Source: Kordia zhangzhouensis (GTDB taxonomy: Bacteria > Bacteroidota > Bacteroidia > Flavobacteriales > Flavobacteriaceae). Taken from it: 64,000 nucleotides of DNA. Both the position numbers and the translations under genes were made by a program. This document shows positions 53,195-61,668 of the stretch, piece by piece. The notes below the pieces were generated by a model. It had not been told where the DNA came from. It did not search any database and saw nothing but the letters and a program-made list of their open reading frames with translations. How positions within the stretch are numbered: position 1 is the first letter of the stretch; every line of letters begins with the position of its first letter. Location: assembly GCF_001005305.1 (NCBI RefSeq), contig NZ_LBMH01000005.1, forward strand, positions 186,001 to 250,000, given 5' to 3'.

Positions 53195-53491
53195 ATGAAT
53201 AATGAAATTGTTATCAATGATAACGAATTTTTGCGTCAATTTGAATACAAAACTGAACATGGGATTGCTAAGATTGAGTATTCACTACAAGAACGCAAAA
53301 TATTTTTGACAAAATTGATTGTGCCAGAAGAACTAGATGATCCAGAATTTAAGAATGCCTTTATTAAGATTGTTCTAGATACAATTCAAGAACGAAATTT
53401 AAGAGTTGTGCCAACTAGTCCGAGAATTGCTAGTTTTTTGAGAAAACACAAAGAGTACAAAGATCTACTTCCTGTAGGTGTACGCATTTAA
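53195..53491 (+). CDS. Small GNAT-like N-acetyltransferase (YjdJ/COG2388 type)
   Basis: A 98-residue protein of the short GCN5-related family (DUF/COG2388). FEYKTEHGIAKIEYSLQERKIFLTKLIVPEEL, FIKIVLDTIQERNLRVVPTSPRIASFLRKHKEY match the core strand-helix pattern with the C-terminal P-x-x-P-R-like helix. Its activity and substrate are unknown. Confidence 0.82.
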   Translation: MNNEIVINDNEFLRQFEYKTEHGIAKIEYSLQERKIFLTKLIVPEELDDPEFKNAFIKIVLDTIQERNLRVVPTSPRIASFLRKHKEYKDLLPVGVRI

Positions 53492-53512
53492 AAAACTCTC
53501 GTAAAAAAAATT

Positions 53513-53543
53513 AAAAAAGGGAATCGCAACGATTCCCTTTTTC
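53513..53543. terminator. Bidirectional rho-independent terminator
   Basis: AAAAAAGGGAATCG pairs with CGATTCCCTTTTT around a CAA loop. It serves the small GNAT gene and the convergent lipoprotein gene. Confidence 0.9.
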
Positions 53544-53557
53544 TTTTGTTACTAGTT

Positions 53558-54466
53558 TTATTTTTTAAGTTGTTGTAATACTTGCTCTGCCTCTTTTTCT
53601 ACAATCATTAACAATTCTTGTAATTTTTGAGGAGCATTCGGTTTAAAGCGAATTTGTATTTTCTTTCCTTGATAGGTTAAATACGTATTTTGAAGATCCA
53701 TGATACGATTATTATCATATACTTCGTTAAAACCATGATAGTTTTCAGTTTGAAAAGAAGTAAACATTGTTGCTATACTCTCTTTTGCTAGTTGTAAAGT
53801 GCGGACTCCTTGAATTTTTGCATTGAATTTTCCTTCGTACAGAACAACACCATTTTCATAAAAAGTCATTGTATACTCTTCACAATTTCCTTTACAGGGT
53901 GACTTATATAGCACGATAAACTCCCCAGTTCCTTGAATCTTCTCTTTTTCAATTTGTTGATTAGGATTTTCAATTTTGCCAATATTTGTAGTCTCTTCTG
54001 ATGGAATTTTTTCTTTTTTTTCTACAATAGGTTTGTCTTTATGCATCATCTGAATTCTATTTTTAGCTTCTAGATGTTTTTTAAATGTAATGGAAACGTC
54101 TTTTCCCTCCAAAGTTACTACGTCTTTTTTCATCTTGATTGACGAAACTTTATACAAAGCTTGAGTTACTTCTGAAGAAAACTCAGAGTCACAACACAAT
54201 TCTGTACACCCTAATGTTTTTAATTGAATTTCGTTAGTATTGGTAATAACATACGTTCCAAAACAATTATTCTTATCCAATGCTAAAGCAAATTCAGAAT
54301 CTGACTTTACCGTCAAAATAACTTCGTTGGCAACTGCAATTGCTTTTCCTTCCATTTCTAAGCTAGTTACACGCCATGAACTTCCAATAAATTCTTTGGT
54401 TTGCGCATCACAAGCTATTAAAGTAAGAGTGAGTATTAGTAGTAAAAGTTTTTTCATGCTATTCAT
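53558..54466 (-). CDS. Lipoprotein with META-like and DUF6438-like parts
   Basis: A 302-residue lipoprotein (KKLLLLILTLTLIAC). The N-terminal half resembles META/DUF306-type beta domains (FIGSSWRVTSLEMEGKAIAV, CFGTYVITNTNEIQLKTLGCT). A Lys/Glu-rich linker follows, then a C-terminal DUF6438-like domain (IVLYKSPCKGNCEEYTMTFYENGVVLYEGKF). Alternative start ATG at 54457. The function of neither part is known in detail. Confidence 0.72.
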   Translation of the reverse strand: MNSMKKLLLLILTLTLIACDAQTKEFIGSSWRVTSLEMEGKAIAVANEVILTVKSDSEFALALDKNNCFGTYVITNTNEIQLKTLGCTELCCDSEFSSEVTQALYKVSSIKMKKDVVTLEGKDVSITFKKHLEAKNRIQMMHKDKPIVEKKEKIPSEETTNIGKIENPNQQIEKEKIQGTGEFIVLYKSPCKGNCEEYTMTFYENGVVLYEGKFNAKIQGVRTLQLAKESIATMFTSFQTENYHGFNEVYDNNRIMDLQNTYLTYQGKKIQIRFKPNAPQKLQELLMIVEKEAEQVLQQLKK

Positions 54467-54554
54467 TCATTTATTTGTTAAATATACATATCTAATCGCA
54501 ATTTGCGATAAGCTGTATTGAATGAATTACATGAATCGTACCAATTTAGAAAAA

Positions 54555-55910
54555 TTACAGGTCAGAAATCGCTAGTTCATTTACAAAGTCAAAACGTACC
54601 ATACCATCATCATCTATTTTAGTGAGTGTTACTTCATGCAACGTATTGACTAATACTGGATTCCAAGGTGCTTTTACTTTTACATAATTTTCCGTAAAAC
54701 CGTGAATATATCCTTCTTTATTTTCTCCTTCAAATAATACAGTTTTGGTTTTTCCTAACTGATTTTCATAAAATGCTCTACGTTTTTTTGCAGATAGTCC
54801 TCGTAACATTTTACTACGCTTTTTTCGAACATTTTGAGGAACTACTCCTTCCATTTCGGCTGCAATTGTATTTTCACGCTCCGAATAGGTAAATACATGC
54901 AAATATGAAATATCCAATTCAGTCAAAAAATTGTAGGTTTCTATAAATAGCTCGTCTGTTTCTCCAGGAAATCCAACAATAACATCAACACCAATACAAG
55001 CATCTGGCATCACTTCTTTAATTTTTGCGACACGATCTACATACAATTCACGCATGTAGCGACGACGCATTAAACGCAATAATGTATTGCTCCCACTTTG
55101 CAGTGGAATGTGAAAATGCGGCACAAAAGTTTTACTTTTAGAAACAAAATCAATTGTTTCATTTTTCAGCAAATTAGGCTCAATAGAAGAAATTCGCAAA
55201 CGTTCAATTCCTTCAACAGTATCTAGTGCTTGAACCAATTCTAAAAAGGTGTGTTCATGTTTTTTATTACCGAACTCTCCTTTTCCGTAATCACCTATAT
55301 TTACACCTGTTAATACAATTTCTTTAATGTCTTGCTCAGATATTTCTTTAGCATTTTTTAGTACATTTTCAAGAGTATCGCTACGTGAAATTCCCCTAGC
55401 TAGCGGAATCGTGCAATAGGTACATTTGTAATCACAACCATCTTGTACTTTTAAGAATGCGCGTGTACGATCGCCAATAGAATAACTTCCCACATAAAAA
55501 TCAGCTTCTTCAATTTCGCAAGAATGTACTTCTCCCATCCCACGATTGCGCTCTGGACGACTTAGTAAATCATTAATATAGGAAGTAAGTTTAAATTTTT
55601 CCGTTGCCCCCAACACTAAATCAACACCATCCACCGCTGCCAATTCTTCGGGCTGTAATTGTGCATAACATCCAACAGCTGCTACAAATGCATCAGGATT
55701 GACTTTTTGTGCCTGCTTTACAATCGTTTTAAAACGCTTATCTGCATTTTCAGTTACACTACAAGTATTAATCACATAGATATCAGCAACTTCCGAAAAA
55801 TCTACTTTATCAAATCCTTCGTCTTTAAAACCTCTGGCAATCGTAGACGTTTCTGAAAAATTCAGTTTGCAACCAAGCGTATAAAAAGCAACTTTCTTTT
55901 GATCGTTCAT
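54555..55910 (-). CDS. mtaB: tRNA t6A37 methylthiotransferase MtaB
   Basis: A 451-residue radical SAM methylthiotransferase that turns t6A37 into ms2t6A37 in tRNAs reading ANN codons. The N-terminal UPF0004 domain has three cluster cysteines (YTLGCKLN, INTCSVTE, VGCYAQ). The radical SAM motif CDYKCTYC is at about 145, followed by PFHIPLQSGSN and DVIVGFPGE. The TRAM domain is at the C-terminus (VLFEGENKEGYIHGFTENYVKVKAP). The start at 55910 is taken at MNDQKKVAFYTLGC; the frame is open further upstream. Confidence 0.95.
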   Translation of the reverse strand: MNDQKKVAFYTLGCKLNFSETSTIARGFKDEGFDKVDFSEVADIYVINTCSVTENADKRFKTIVKQAQKVNPDAFVAAVGCYAQLQPEELAAVDGVDLVLGATEKFKLTSYINDLLSRPERNRGMGEVHSCEIEEADFYVGSYSIGDRTRAFLKVQDGCDYKCTYCTIPLARGISRSDTLENVLKNAKEISEQDIKEIVLTGVNIGDYGKGEFGNKKHEHTFLELVQALDTVEGIERLRISSIEPNLLKNETIDFVSKSKTFVPHFHIPLQSGSNTLLRLMRRRYMRELYVDRVAKIKEVMPDACIGVDVIVGFPGETDELFIETYNFLTELDISYLHVFTYSERENTIAAEMEGVVPQNVRKKRSKMLRGLSAKKRRAFYENQLGKTKTVLFEGENKEGYIHGFTENYVKVKAPWNPVLVNTLHEVTLTKIDDDGMVRFDFVNELAISDL

Positions 55911-56036
55911 TCCTCTATTTTTCCACCTATTTGGTAGTATTTTGTGTTTTTTATTATGTACTTTTAAACTTTCCAATCAACACAAAAATGTGTTTTCTTT
56001 AGCATAAAGCCTGCAAATTTACAATTAATTCGGAAG

Positions 56037-57668
56037 ATGATAAAATTAATACCGCAACATTTCAGATTGATAAATACTTATGTATCAATTATTTGCTTAT
56101 TCACTCTATTCTCTTCTTGTATACAAGAAAAAGCAACTAATCGAGCACATTTGGTTTTTCGTTATAACGAGCATGCTAATATCACTTCGTTAGACCCTGC
56201 TTTTGCAAAAGATCAACGGAATATTTGGGCAGTTCATCAATTGTTTAATGGATTGGTGGAAATGGACGAAAATTTGAATGTTATTCCTTCTATTGCAAAA
56301 TCTTGGAAGGTTTCTGAAGACGCTTTAACGTATACATTTACGTTGCGAAATGATGTATATTTTCATGAACATGCATTATTTGGCGAAAAAAAAACACGTA
56401 CTGTCAATGCGTATGATTTTGAATATAGTTTTGGACGAATTTTAGATGATAAATTAGCGTCTAGCGGACGATGGATTTTTAAAAGTGTAGAAAGTTTTAA
56501 CGCAATTGATACGACTACATTTCAAATTCGATTAAAACAACCTTTTCCTGCTTTTTTGAGCTTGCTAACCATGAAGTATTGCTCCGTAGTTCCTAAAGAA
56601 ATTGTAACACATTATGGAAATGATTTTAGAGCAAACCCAATCGGAACAGGTCCTTTTCAATTCAAAATATGGGAAGAGAATACCAAATTGGTTTTTCGTA
56701 AAAATCCGCATTATTTTGAAAAAGATGACAACGGAATTCGCTTACCGTATTTAGAAGCTATTGCAATTACATTCTTACCCGATAAGCAAAGTGAGTTTTT
56801 ACAGTTTGTTCAAGGAAATTTAGATTTTTTAAATTCACTGGATCCTTCATATCAAGATGAAATCTTAAATGCTTCTGGAAGGCTTCAAGAAAAATATCGC
56901 AACGATTTTCAAATGATTTCTGGCCCGTATTTAAACACTGAATATTTAGGAATTTATATGGGTGATAGCACAAATGTTTCGAGTCATCATTTGCTGCGAA
57001 AAGCCATGAATTATAGTTTTGACCGTCAAAAAATGATTACTTATTTGCGAAGCGGAATAGGCACACCTGCTACGCATGGGTTTATTCCAAAAGGGCTGCC
57101 GGGATTTGCAAATATTCAAGGGTTTGAGTATCAACCTGAAAAAGCAAAAGACTTAGTCGTTCAATACAAAAAAGAAACAGGGAATTTAACTCCTGAAGTT
57201 GCCATCACTACAAATGGGCAATATTTAAATTTCTGTGAATACATTCAGCGAGAACTTGAAAAGATTGGAATCAAAGCTAGTGTAAATGTGATTCCAGCTT
57301 CCACTCTGCGAGAGTTACGATCAAAAGGTGAATTACCCATTTTTAGAGCAAGTTGGATTGCTGATTATCCAGATGCAGAAAATTATTTATCTCTATTTTA
57401 CAGTAAAAATTTCACTCCAAACGGACCAAATTATACTCATTTTAAAAATACACAATTTGACACTTGGTACGAAGCTGCATTACGTGAAACAGACGCTTCA
57501 ACTCGGATAGATTTGTACACTAAAATGGATTCTTTACTTATTTCGGAAGCTCCTTTGATTCCTCTGTATTATGATCAAGTCGTACGATTTACCCAAAAAA
57601 ACGTACAAGGCTTAGGCAATAACGCACTAAATTTATTGGAGTTGAAACGTGTTAAAAAAAATAAATAA
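56037..57668 (+). CDS. Family 5 (oligopeptide-type) ABC substrate-binding lipoprotein
   Basis: A 543-residue lipoprotein with an N-terminal signal ending in LFTLFSSC. SBP family 5 motifs: NITSLDPAFAKDQRNIW, NGLVEMDENLNVIPSIAKSWKVSEDALTYTFTLRNDVYFHEH, ANPIGTGPFQFKIWEEN, RKAMNYSFDRQKMI. Such proteins bind peptides, nickel or sugars for DppBCDF-type importers. No permease or ATPase is adjacent, so its partners are elsewhere or it has another role. Confidence 0.88.
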   Translation: MIKLIPQHFRLINTYVSIICLFTLFSSCIQEKATNRAHLVFRYNEHANITSLDPAFAKDQRNIWAVHQLFNGLVEMDENLNVIPSIAKSWKVSEDALTYTFTLRNDVYFHEHALFGEKKTRTVNAYDFEYSFGRILDDKLASSGRWIFKSVESFNAIDTTTFQIRLKQPFPAFLSLLTMKYCSVVPKEIVTHYGNDFRANPIGTGPFQFKIWEENTKLVFRKNPHYFEKDDNGIRLPYLEAIAITFLPDKQSEFLQFVQGNLDFLNSLDPSYQDEILNASGRLQEKYRNDFQMISGPYLNTEYLGIYMGDSTNVSSHHLLRKAMNYSFDRQKMITYLRSGIGTPATHGFIPKGLPGFANIQGFEYQPEKAKDLVVQYKKETGNLTPEVAITTNGQYLNFCEYIQRELEKIGIKASVNVIPASTLRELRSKGELPIFRASWIADYPDAENYLSLFYSKNFTPNGPNYTHFKNTQFDTWYEAALRETDASTRIDLYTKMDSLLISEAPLIPLYYDQVVRFTQKNVQGLGNNALNLLELKRVKKNK

Positions 57669-57740
57669 TCATCAATATTGTAACATTTTTCTTCTTTTTT
57701 ATACTGATATAGTGCATGTTAACTATTAAAACTGAAGATC

Positions 57741-58052
57741 ATGGGACAAGGAGTAGGCTTTTACGTATTTGACGATATACGAAGAACTAAGAAAAGACGC
57801 GAAAAACGCAAAGTGTTTGATGCGAATACACAATTTTATCAAGACGACGGAATCAACAATACATTCCCTAAACTTACTTCTCAAATGCGTCAACAAATCA
57901 GAGTTCAAATTTCAGAAGAACAGAAAGTGTATAGAAAAAAACTACTTGTTAGATTGGGCATTGCTACCGTAATTTTTGGCTTTATCTTGTATTACTTACT
58001 TTTTAAGATAGAAATCTCGGAGAGTTTTTCGAATCTATTTTCTTATAGTTGA
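57741..58052 (+). CDS. Small membrane protein of unknown function
   Basis: A 103-residue protein: basic N-terminal part (YVFDDIRRTKKRREKRK), a central helical stretch and one membrane helix near the C-terminus (LLVRLGIATVIFGFILYYLLF). No family recognised. It is followed by an imperfect terminator shared with the convergent gene. Confidence 0.65.
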   Translation: MGQGVGFYVFDDIRRTKKRREKRKVFDANTQFYQDDGINNTFPKLTSQMRQQIRVQISEEQKVYRKKLLVRLGIATVIFGFILYYLLFKIEISESFSNLFSYS

Positions 58053-58054
58053 TA

Positions 58055-58093
58055 AAAAATGGTGAATTCCTAGAAACGGAATCCATCATTTTT
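58055..58093. terminator. Imperfect bidirectional terminator
   Basis: AAAAATGGTGAATTCC pairs with GGAATCCATCATTTTT (two non-Watson-Crick positions), with T's on the plus side. It overlaps the end of the minus-strand gene. Confidence 0.6.
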
Positions 58094-58492
58094 TTCTGGA
58101 GTTTCGCCTTCTATATTTGTATTTCTTGGTAATAAGTTTTGTGTTGGATATAAATCTTCTTCTTTTTTTCCAATATCAGAGATTTTTGGCTTATTCCGTT
58201 CTTTTTCAGCAAATTCCTTTTCCCACTTTACTTTTAAAATTTGGTAAAATCCCCAACAACACAATATTCCAACTGGAATGGTTAATAATCCTAAGAATAA
58301 TTCACTTGAACTTTCTATGAATTCTGGATATAAAAGTCCTAAAATAATTCCTAGTAAAACGCCTCCTAGCACAAGGCCAGCATAATACGATAACACACCT
58401 AGTATGGCGTACAACCAACCCGATTGTTCGTGTTTTTTTGCCATGTTGTAAAACGCCTTTCCGACGAAATACATGAGAACAAATCCTAACAT
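58070..58492 (-). CDS. Small multi-pass membrane protein of unknown function
   Basis: A 140-residue protein with about three hydrophobic helices (MLGFVLMYFVGKAFYNMA; LYAILGVLSYYAGLVLGGVLLGIILGLLY; LFLGLLTIPVGILCCWGFYQIL) and a polar C-terminal tail. It starts 18 bases after the GlmU-like gene, so they are probably one transcript. I do not recognise the family. Confidence 0.65.
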   Translation of the reverse strand: MLGFVLMYFVGKAFYNMAKKHEQSGWLYAILGVLSYYAGLVLGGVLLGIILGLLYPEFIESSSELFLGLLTIPVGILCCWGFYQILKVKWEKEFAEKERNKPKISDIGKKEEDLYPTQNLLPRNTNIEGETPEKNDGFRF

Positions 58493-58510
58493 ATTTTTTA
58501 TAGATTTTAT

Positions 58511-59686
58511 TTAGTCTTTACGCCATTTTTTGGTTTCCTCAAACACATGCGTGAGAATGGCTTCGTCCTGTGAAGTGAATTCTACATTTCGTCTTGACAT
58601 CACAACTTTGGCCACTTCAAATGCTTTATTGGTCAAATAGGTAGTAAATCCACTTGCGCCACCCCAACTGTAGCTGGGTACAAAATTTCTTGGGAAACCT
58701 GAGCCAAAAATGTTTGCATTGACACCAACAACAGTTCCTGTATTAAACATCGTATTGATTCCACATTTACTGTGATCGCCCATCATGAGTCCACAGAATT
58801 GTAAGCCTGTTTTAGCAAAATTTTCAGTTTCATAACTCCACAAACGCACTGGCGCATAATTATTCTTTAAGTTAGAATTGTTACTATCTGCACCAATATT
58901 GCACCATTCTCCTAAGACAGAATTCCCTAAAAATCCATCATGTCCTTTGTTAGAATATCCCATTAAAACCGAGTTATTTACTTCGCCTCCAACTTTACAA
59001 TATGGCCCGAGGGTAGTTGCTCCGTAAATTTTTGTAGAAAGTTTCAACACGGAGCTTTCACACATTGCCAATGCGCCACGCACCACACTTCCTTCCATAA
59101 TCTCAGCATTTTCACCAATATAGATAGGTCCTGAACTTGCGTTGAGTGTACAAAAATTAAGCTTTGCCCCTTCTTCAATAAAAATATTTTCTGGAGCAAT
59201 TACATTTACCGTTGCTGGGATGGGTTGAGATGTTCTATCTCTAGTAATCAATTCAAAATCAGCTTGAATTGCATCTGCATTTTTAGAAAAAATATCCCAT
59301 GTATTCTCTATTCGTATGTGCTCTTGATCGTACGTAATTATCTCATATGTATCAAAGTCAACCTCATCTTGCTCATCTGTGCTATGAAAAGCAATGATTT
59401 CATCTCCACAAAAAATAGCTTGCTTACTCGTTAGCTCCTGAATCATAGCTACTAAATCGGCATTGGGAAAAAAAGAAGCATTAATCATTACATTTTCCTC
59501 CAATTCCACCATAGGCCATTTATCGGAGAGATACTCTTCTGTTATTGTAGTGGTAGTTCCGCCAAGGTACAATTCCCACTTTTCTCTTATCGTTAAAATT
59601 CCGACTCTAATATCAGCTACTGGTCGAGTAAATGTAAATGGCAATAAGGCATTTCGTACGGTTCCATCAAAGAGGATATAGTTCAT
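58511..59686 (-). CDS. GlmU-family putative sugar nucleotidyltransferase (TIGR03991-like)
   Basis: A 391-residue Bacteroidota-specific GlmU-like protein. The N-terminal half is a degenerate nucleotidyltransferase: LFDGTVRNALLPFTFTRPVADIRVGILTIREKW lacks the standard GxGTRxxPxTK loop. The C-terminal half (about 165-370) is a left-handed beta-helix of hexapeptide repeats (IFIEEGAKLNFCTL, IYIGENAEIMEGSVVRG, SVLGEWCNIGADSNNSNLKNNY), the acyltransferase fold. It is proposed to act in UDP-GlcNAc formation in this phylum, but the substrate is not proven by sequence. Confidence 0.88.
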   Translation of the reverse strand: MNYILFDGTVRNALLPFTFTRPVADIRVGILTIREKWELYLGGTTTTITEEYLSDKWPMVELEENVMINASFFPNADLVAMIQELTSKQAIFCGDEIIAFHSTDEQDEVDFDTYEIITYDQEHIRIENTWDIFSKNADAIQADFELITRDRTSQPIPATVNVIAPENIFIEEGAKLNFCTLNASSGPIYIGENAEIMEGSVVRGALAMCESSVLKLSTKIYGATTLGPYCKVGGEVNNSVLMGYSNKGHDGFLGNSVLGEWCNIGADSNNSNLKNNYAPVRLWSYETENFAKTGLQFCGLMMGDHSKCGINTMFNTGTVVGVNANIFGSGFPRNFVPSYSWGGASGFTTYLTNKAFEVAKVVMSRRNVEFTSQDEAILTHVFEETKKWRKD

Positions 59687-59747
59687 AAGAGCTTAATTTT
59701 TGTTAAAGATAGTCTGTTTGTAAATATAAAAACTATAATGTTTTCAA

Positions 59748-59782
59748 AAAAAAATGTCTCTCAGTTTCCTGAAAGACATTTT
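59748..59782 (-). terminator. rpmE2 terminator
   Basis: AAAATGTCT..TCAG pairs with CTGA..AAGACATTTT (one mismatch). On the minus strand a T run follows, about 20 bases past the L31 stop. Confidence 0.8.
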
Positions 59783-59802
59783 GCATGTGTTGTGAGAAAT
59801 TC

Positions 59803-60054
59803 TTATTTCTTGAATTTCGCATATTTGTTTTTGAACTTATCGATACGTCCAGCTGTATCTACCAATTTAGACTTACCAGTATAATATGGATGTGAAGTTC
59901 TTGAAATTTCTAATTTATATAATGGATACTCAGTACCATCAACTTCGATAGTCTCTTTAGTATCTACAGTAGACTTTGTAAGAAATACATCATCATTAGA
60001 CATATCTTTAAAAGCTACCATTCTGTAATTTTCTGGATGTATACCTTGTTTCAT
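59803..60054 (-). CDS. rpmE2: 50S ribosomal protein L31 type B
   Basis: An 83-residue ribosomal protein of the type B form: [62 protein letters not shown]. It lacks the zinc-binding cysteines of type A. In many bacteria this form replaces the zinc form when zinc is low; in flavobacteria it is usually the only L31. Confidence 0.97.
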   Translation of the reverse strand: MKQGIHPENYRMVAFKDMSNDDVFLTKSTVDTKETIEVDGTEYPLYKLEISRTSHPYYTGKSKLVDTAGRIDKFKNKYAKFKK

Positions 60055-60094
60055 CTTTGTATGCTTTAATATAACTTTCTCAATTTTCGAGGTG

Positions 60095-60102
60095 CAAATT
60101 TA
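60095..60102 (-). promoter_or_regulatory. -7 box TAaaTTTG for rpmE2
   Basis: A perfect -7 element on the minus strand, 41 bases upstream of the L31 ATG. Confidence 0.5.
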
Positions 60103-60167
60103 ATTATTATTTCTGAATAAGCAACTTTTAAATAAAAATATTTTGACATTTTCTACGCACGAATTTC

Positions 60168-60175
60168 TATATTTG
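60168..60175 (+). promoter_or_regulatory. -7 box TAtaTTTG with upstream TTG
   Basis: The -7 box is 24 bases before the DUF4199 ATG. TTG at 60143-60145 is a possible -33 element, 22 bases upstream. Confidence 0.55.
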
Positions 60176-60198
60176 TGACTTGTTTTAAAATTACCTGT

Positions 60199-60702
60199 AT
60201 GTTTTCAAAAACAGCACACTTTGGCATTGCCCTCGGAATTTTGAATATTGTTTTTTTTCTATTGCAATATCAGCAAAATATTCACACAGATTCTAAAAAT
60301 ATTTTTGCGATTGTAATGCTACCAATTACTGCCATTATGATTATCTTATCTATTGTGATTGCTAGTAAAAAATCTACTGGTGAATTGTTCAGTATTCGTA
60401 AAGGTTTACAAACAGGAATTGGTGTAATATTAATTGGCGGGATTATGTTTTGGATTTATCAAATCATACACGCAAATTTTATTGAGCCTAGTTATATTGG
60501 TAACTTAGCCGAAGTTGCTCAAAAAGATTTGAAACTAGATTCTCAATTCAAACCTGAAGAAGTTGCGGAAAAAGTCGCCTTTTTTAAAGAAAATTATAAG
60601 TTTAGCTTGTTTATTGATATTGTTTTAAAAAGTTTATTTACAGGATTTTTTGTTTCTTTGATTACTTCATTGGTCATTAATGCTTTTTATAAACCGCAAT
60701 AA
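60199..60702 (+). CDS. DUF4199 membrane protein
   Basis: A 167-residue integral membrane protein with about four helices and the DUF4199 pattern: AHFGIALGILNIVFFLLQY, SIRKGLQTGIGVILIGGIMFWIYQIIHANFIEPSY, and a C-terminal FIDIVLKSLFTGFFVSLITSLVINAF. It is commonly the gene before a GT2 glycosyltransferase in Flavobacteriaceae, as here (nine bases between them). Function unknown. The start at 60199 is taken after the -7 box. Confidence 0.82.
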   Translation: MFSKTAHFGIALGILNIVFFLLQYQQNIHTDSKNIFAIVMLPITAIMIILSIVIASKKSTGELFSIRKGLQTGIGVILIGGIMFWIYQIIHANFIEPSYIGNLAEVAQKDLKLDSQFKPEEVAEKVAFFKENYKFSLFIDIVLKSLFTGFFVSLITSLVINAFYKPQ

Positions 60703-60711
60703 ATATTATTC

Positions 60712-61668
60712 ATGAATATATCTGTAGTTATACCACTTCTAAACGAAGAAGAATCCTTACGAGAATTGCATCAGTGGATTGCCAATGTAATGCAAGTACA
60801 TTCTTTTTCGTATGAGATTTTATTTATTGACGATGGTAGTACAGATCATTCATGGGATATAATTGAAACACTAAGCGAGCAATATTTAGAGGTAAAAGGC
60901 ATTCGTTTTTTACGAAATTACGGGAAGTCGCAAGCATTGCATGCTGGTTTTGAAAAAGCTACTGGAGATGTAGTCATTACGATGGATGCCGATTTACAAG
61001 ACAGTCCTGATGAGATTCCTGAATTATATAAATTGATTACAGAACAAAATTTTGATCTCATTTCTGGTTGGAAAAAGAAACGATACGACTCTGTCATTGC
61101 AAAAAATATTCCCTCCAAATTATTCAATTGGGCTGCGCGGCGTACTTCTGGGTTAAAACTACACGATTTTAACTGCGGACTAAAAGCTTATAAGAATATA
61201 GTAATAAAGAATGTAGATGTATATGGAGAAATGCACCGATACATTCCCGTATTAGCTAAAAATGCAGGCTTTCAGAATATTGATGAAAAAGTAGTTAAAC
61301 ACCAAGCCAGAAAGTATGGAAAAACTAAGTTTGGATATGATCGTTTCATCAACGGCTTCTTAGATTTAATCACTATTTGGTTTTTGTCAAAATTCGGAAA
61401 ACGCCCAATGCATTTATTTGGCGCATTAGGTGTGTTGATGTTTTTTATAGGATTTACCTCTGCTGGATATATTGGCGTGATGAAATTGTATAAATTGGCC
61501 TATGACCTACCTGCAATTTTAGTAACACAAAATCCATGGTTCTATATATCTCTAACGACTATGATTATTGGTACTCAATTTTTCTTAGCTGGATTTTTGG
61601 GAGAGATTGTTTTGCGTAGCAGACGTGATAAAGAACGTTACAAGATTAGTGATACAAAAAACTTTTAA
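60712..61668 (+). CDS. Glycosyltransferase family 2 (polyprenyl-phosphate type)
   Basis: A 318-residue GT2 enzyme. The catalytic domain has SVVIPLLNEEESL, FIDDGSTDHSW, GDVVITMDADLQDSPDEIPEL (DxD-like) and KKRYDS...LFNWAARRTSGLKLHDFNCGLKAY. Two C-terminal membrane helices (LFGALGVLMFFIGFTSAGYIG; WFYISLTTMIIGTQFFLAGFLG) match dolichol/undecaprenyl-phosphate sugar transferases such as GtrB and ArnC. It probably loads a sugar onto a lipid carrier for envelope glycan synthesis; the sugar is unknown. Confidence 0.92.
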   Translation: MNISVVIPLLNEEESLRELHQWIANVMQVHSFSYEILFIDDGSTDHSWDIIETLSEQYLEVKGIRFLRNYGKSQALHAGFEKATGDVVITMDADLQDSPDEIPELYKLITEQNFDLISGWKKKRYDSVIAKNIPSKLFNWAARRTSGLKLHDFNCGLKAYKNIVIKNVDVYGEMHRYIPVLAKNAGFQNIDEKVVKHQARKYGKTKFGYDRFINGFLDLITIWFLSKFGKRPMHLFGALGVLMFFIGFTSAGYIGVMKLYKLAYDLPAILVTQNPWFYISLTTMIIGTQFFLAGFLGEIVLRSRRDKERYKISDTKNF

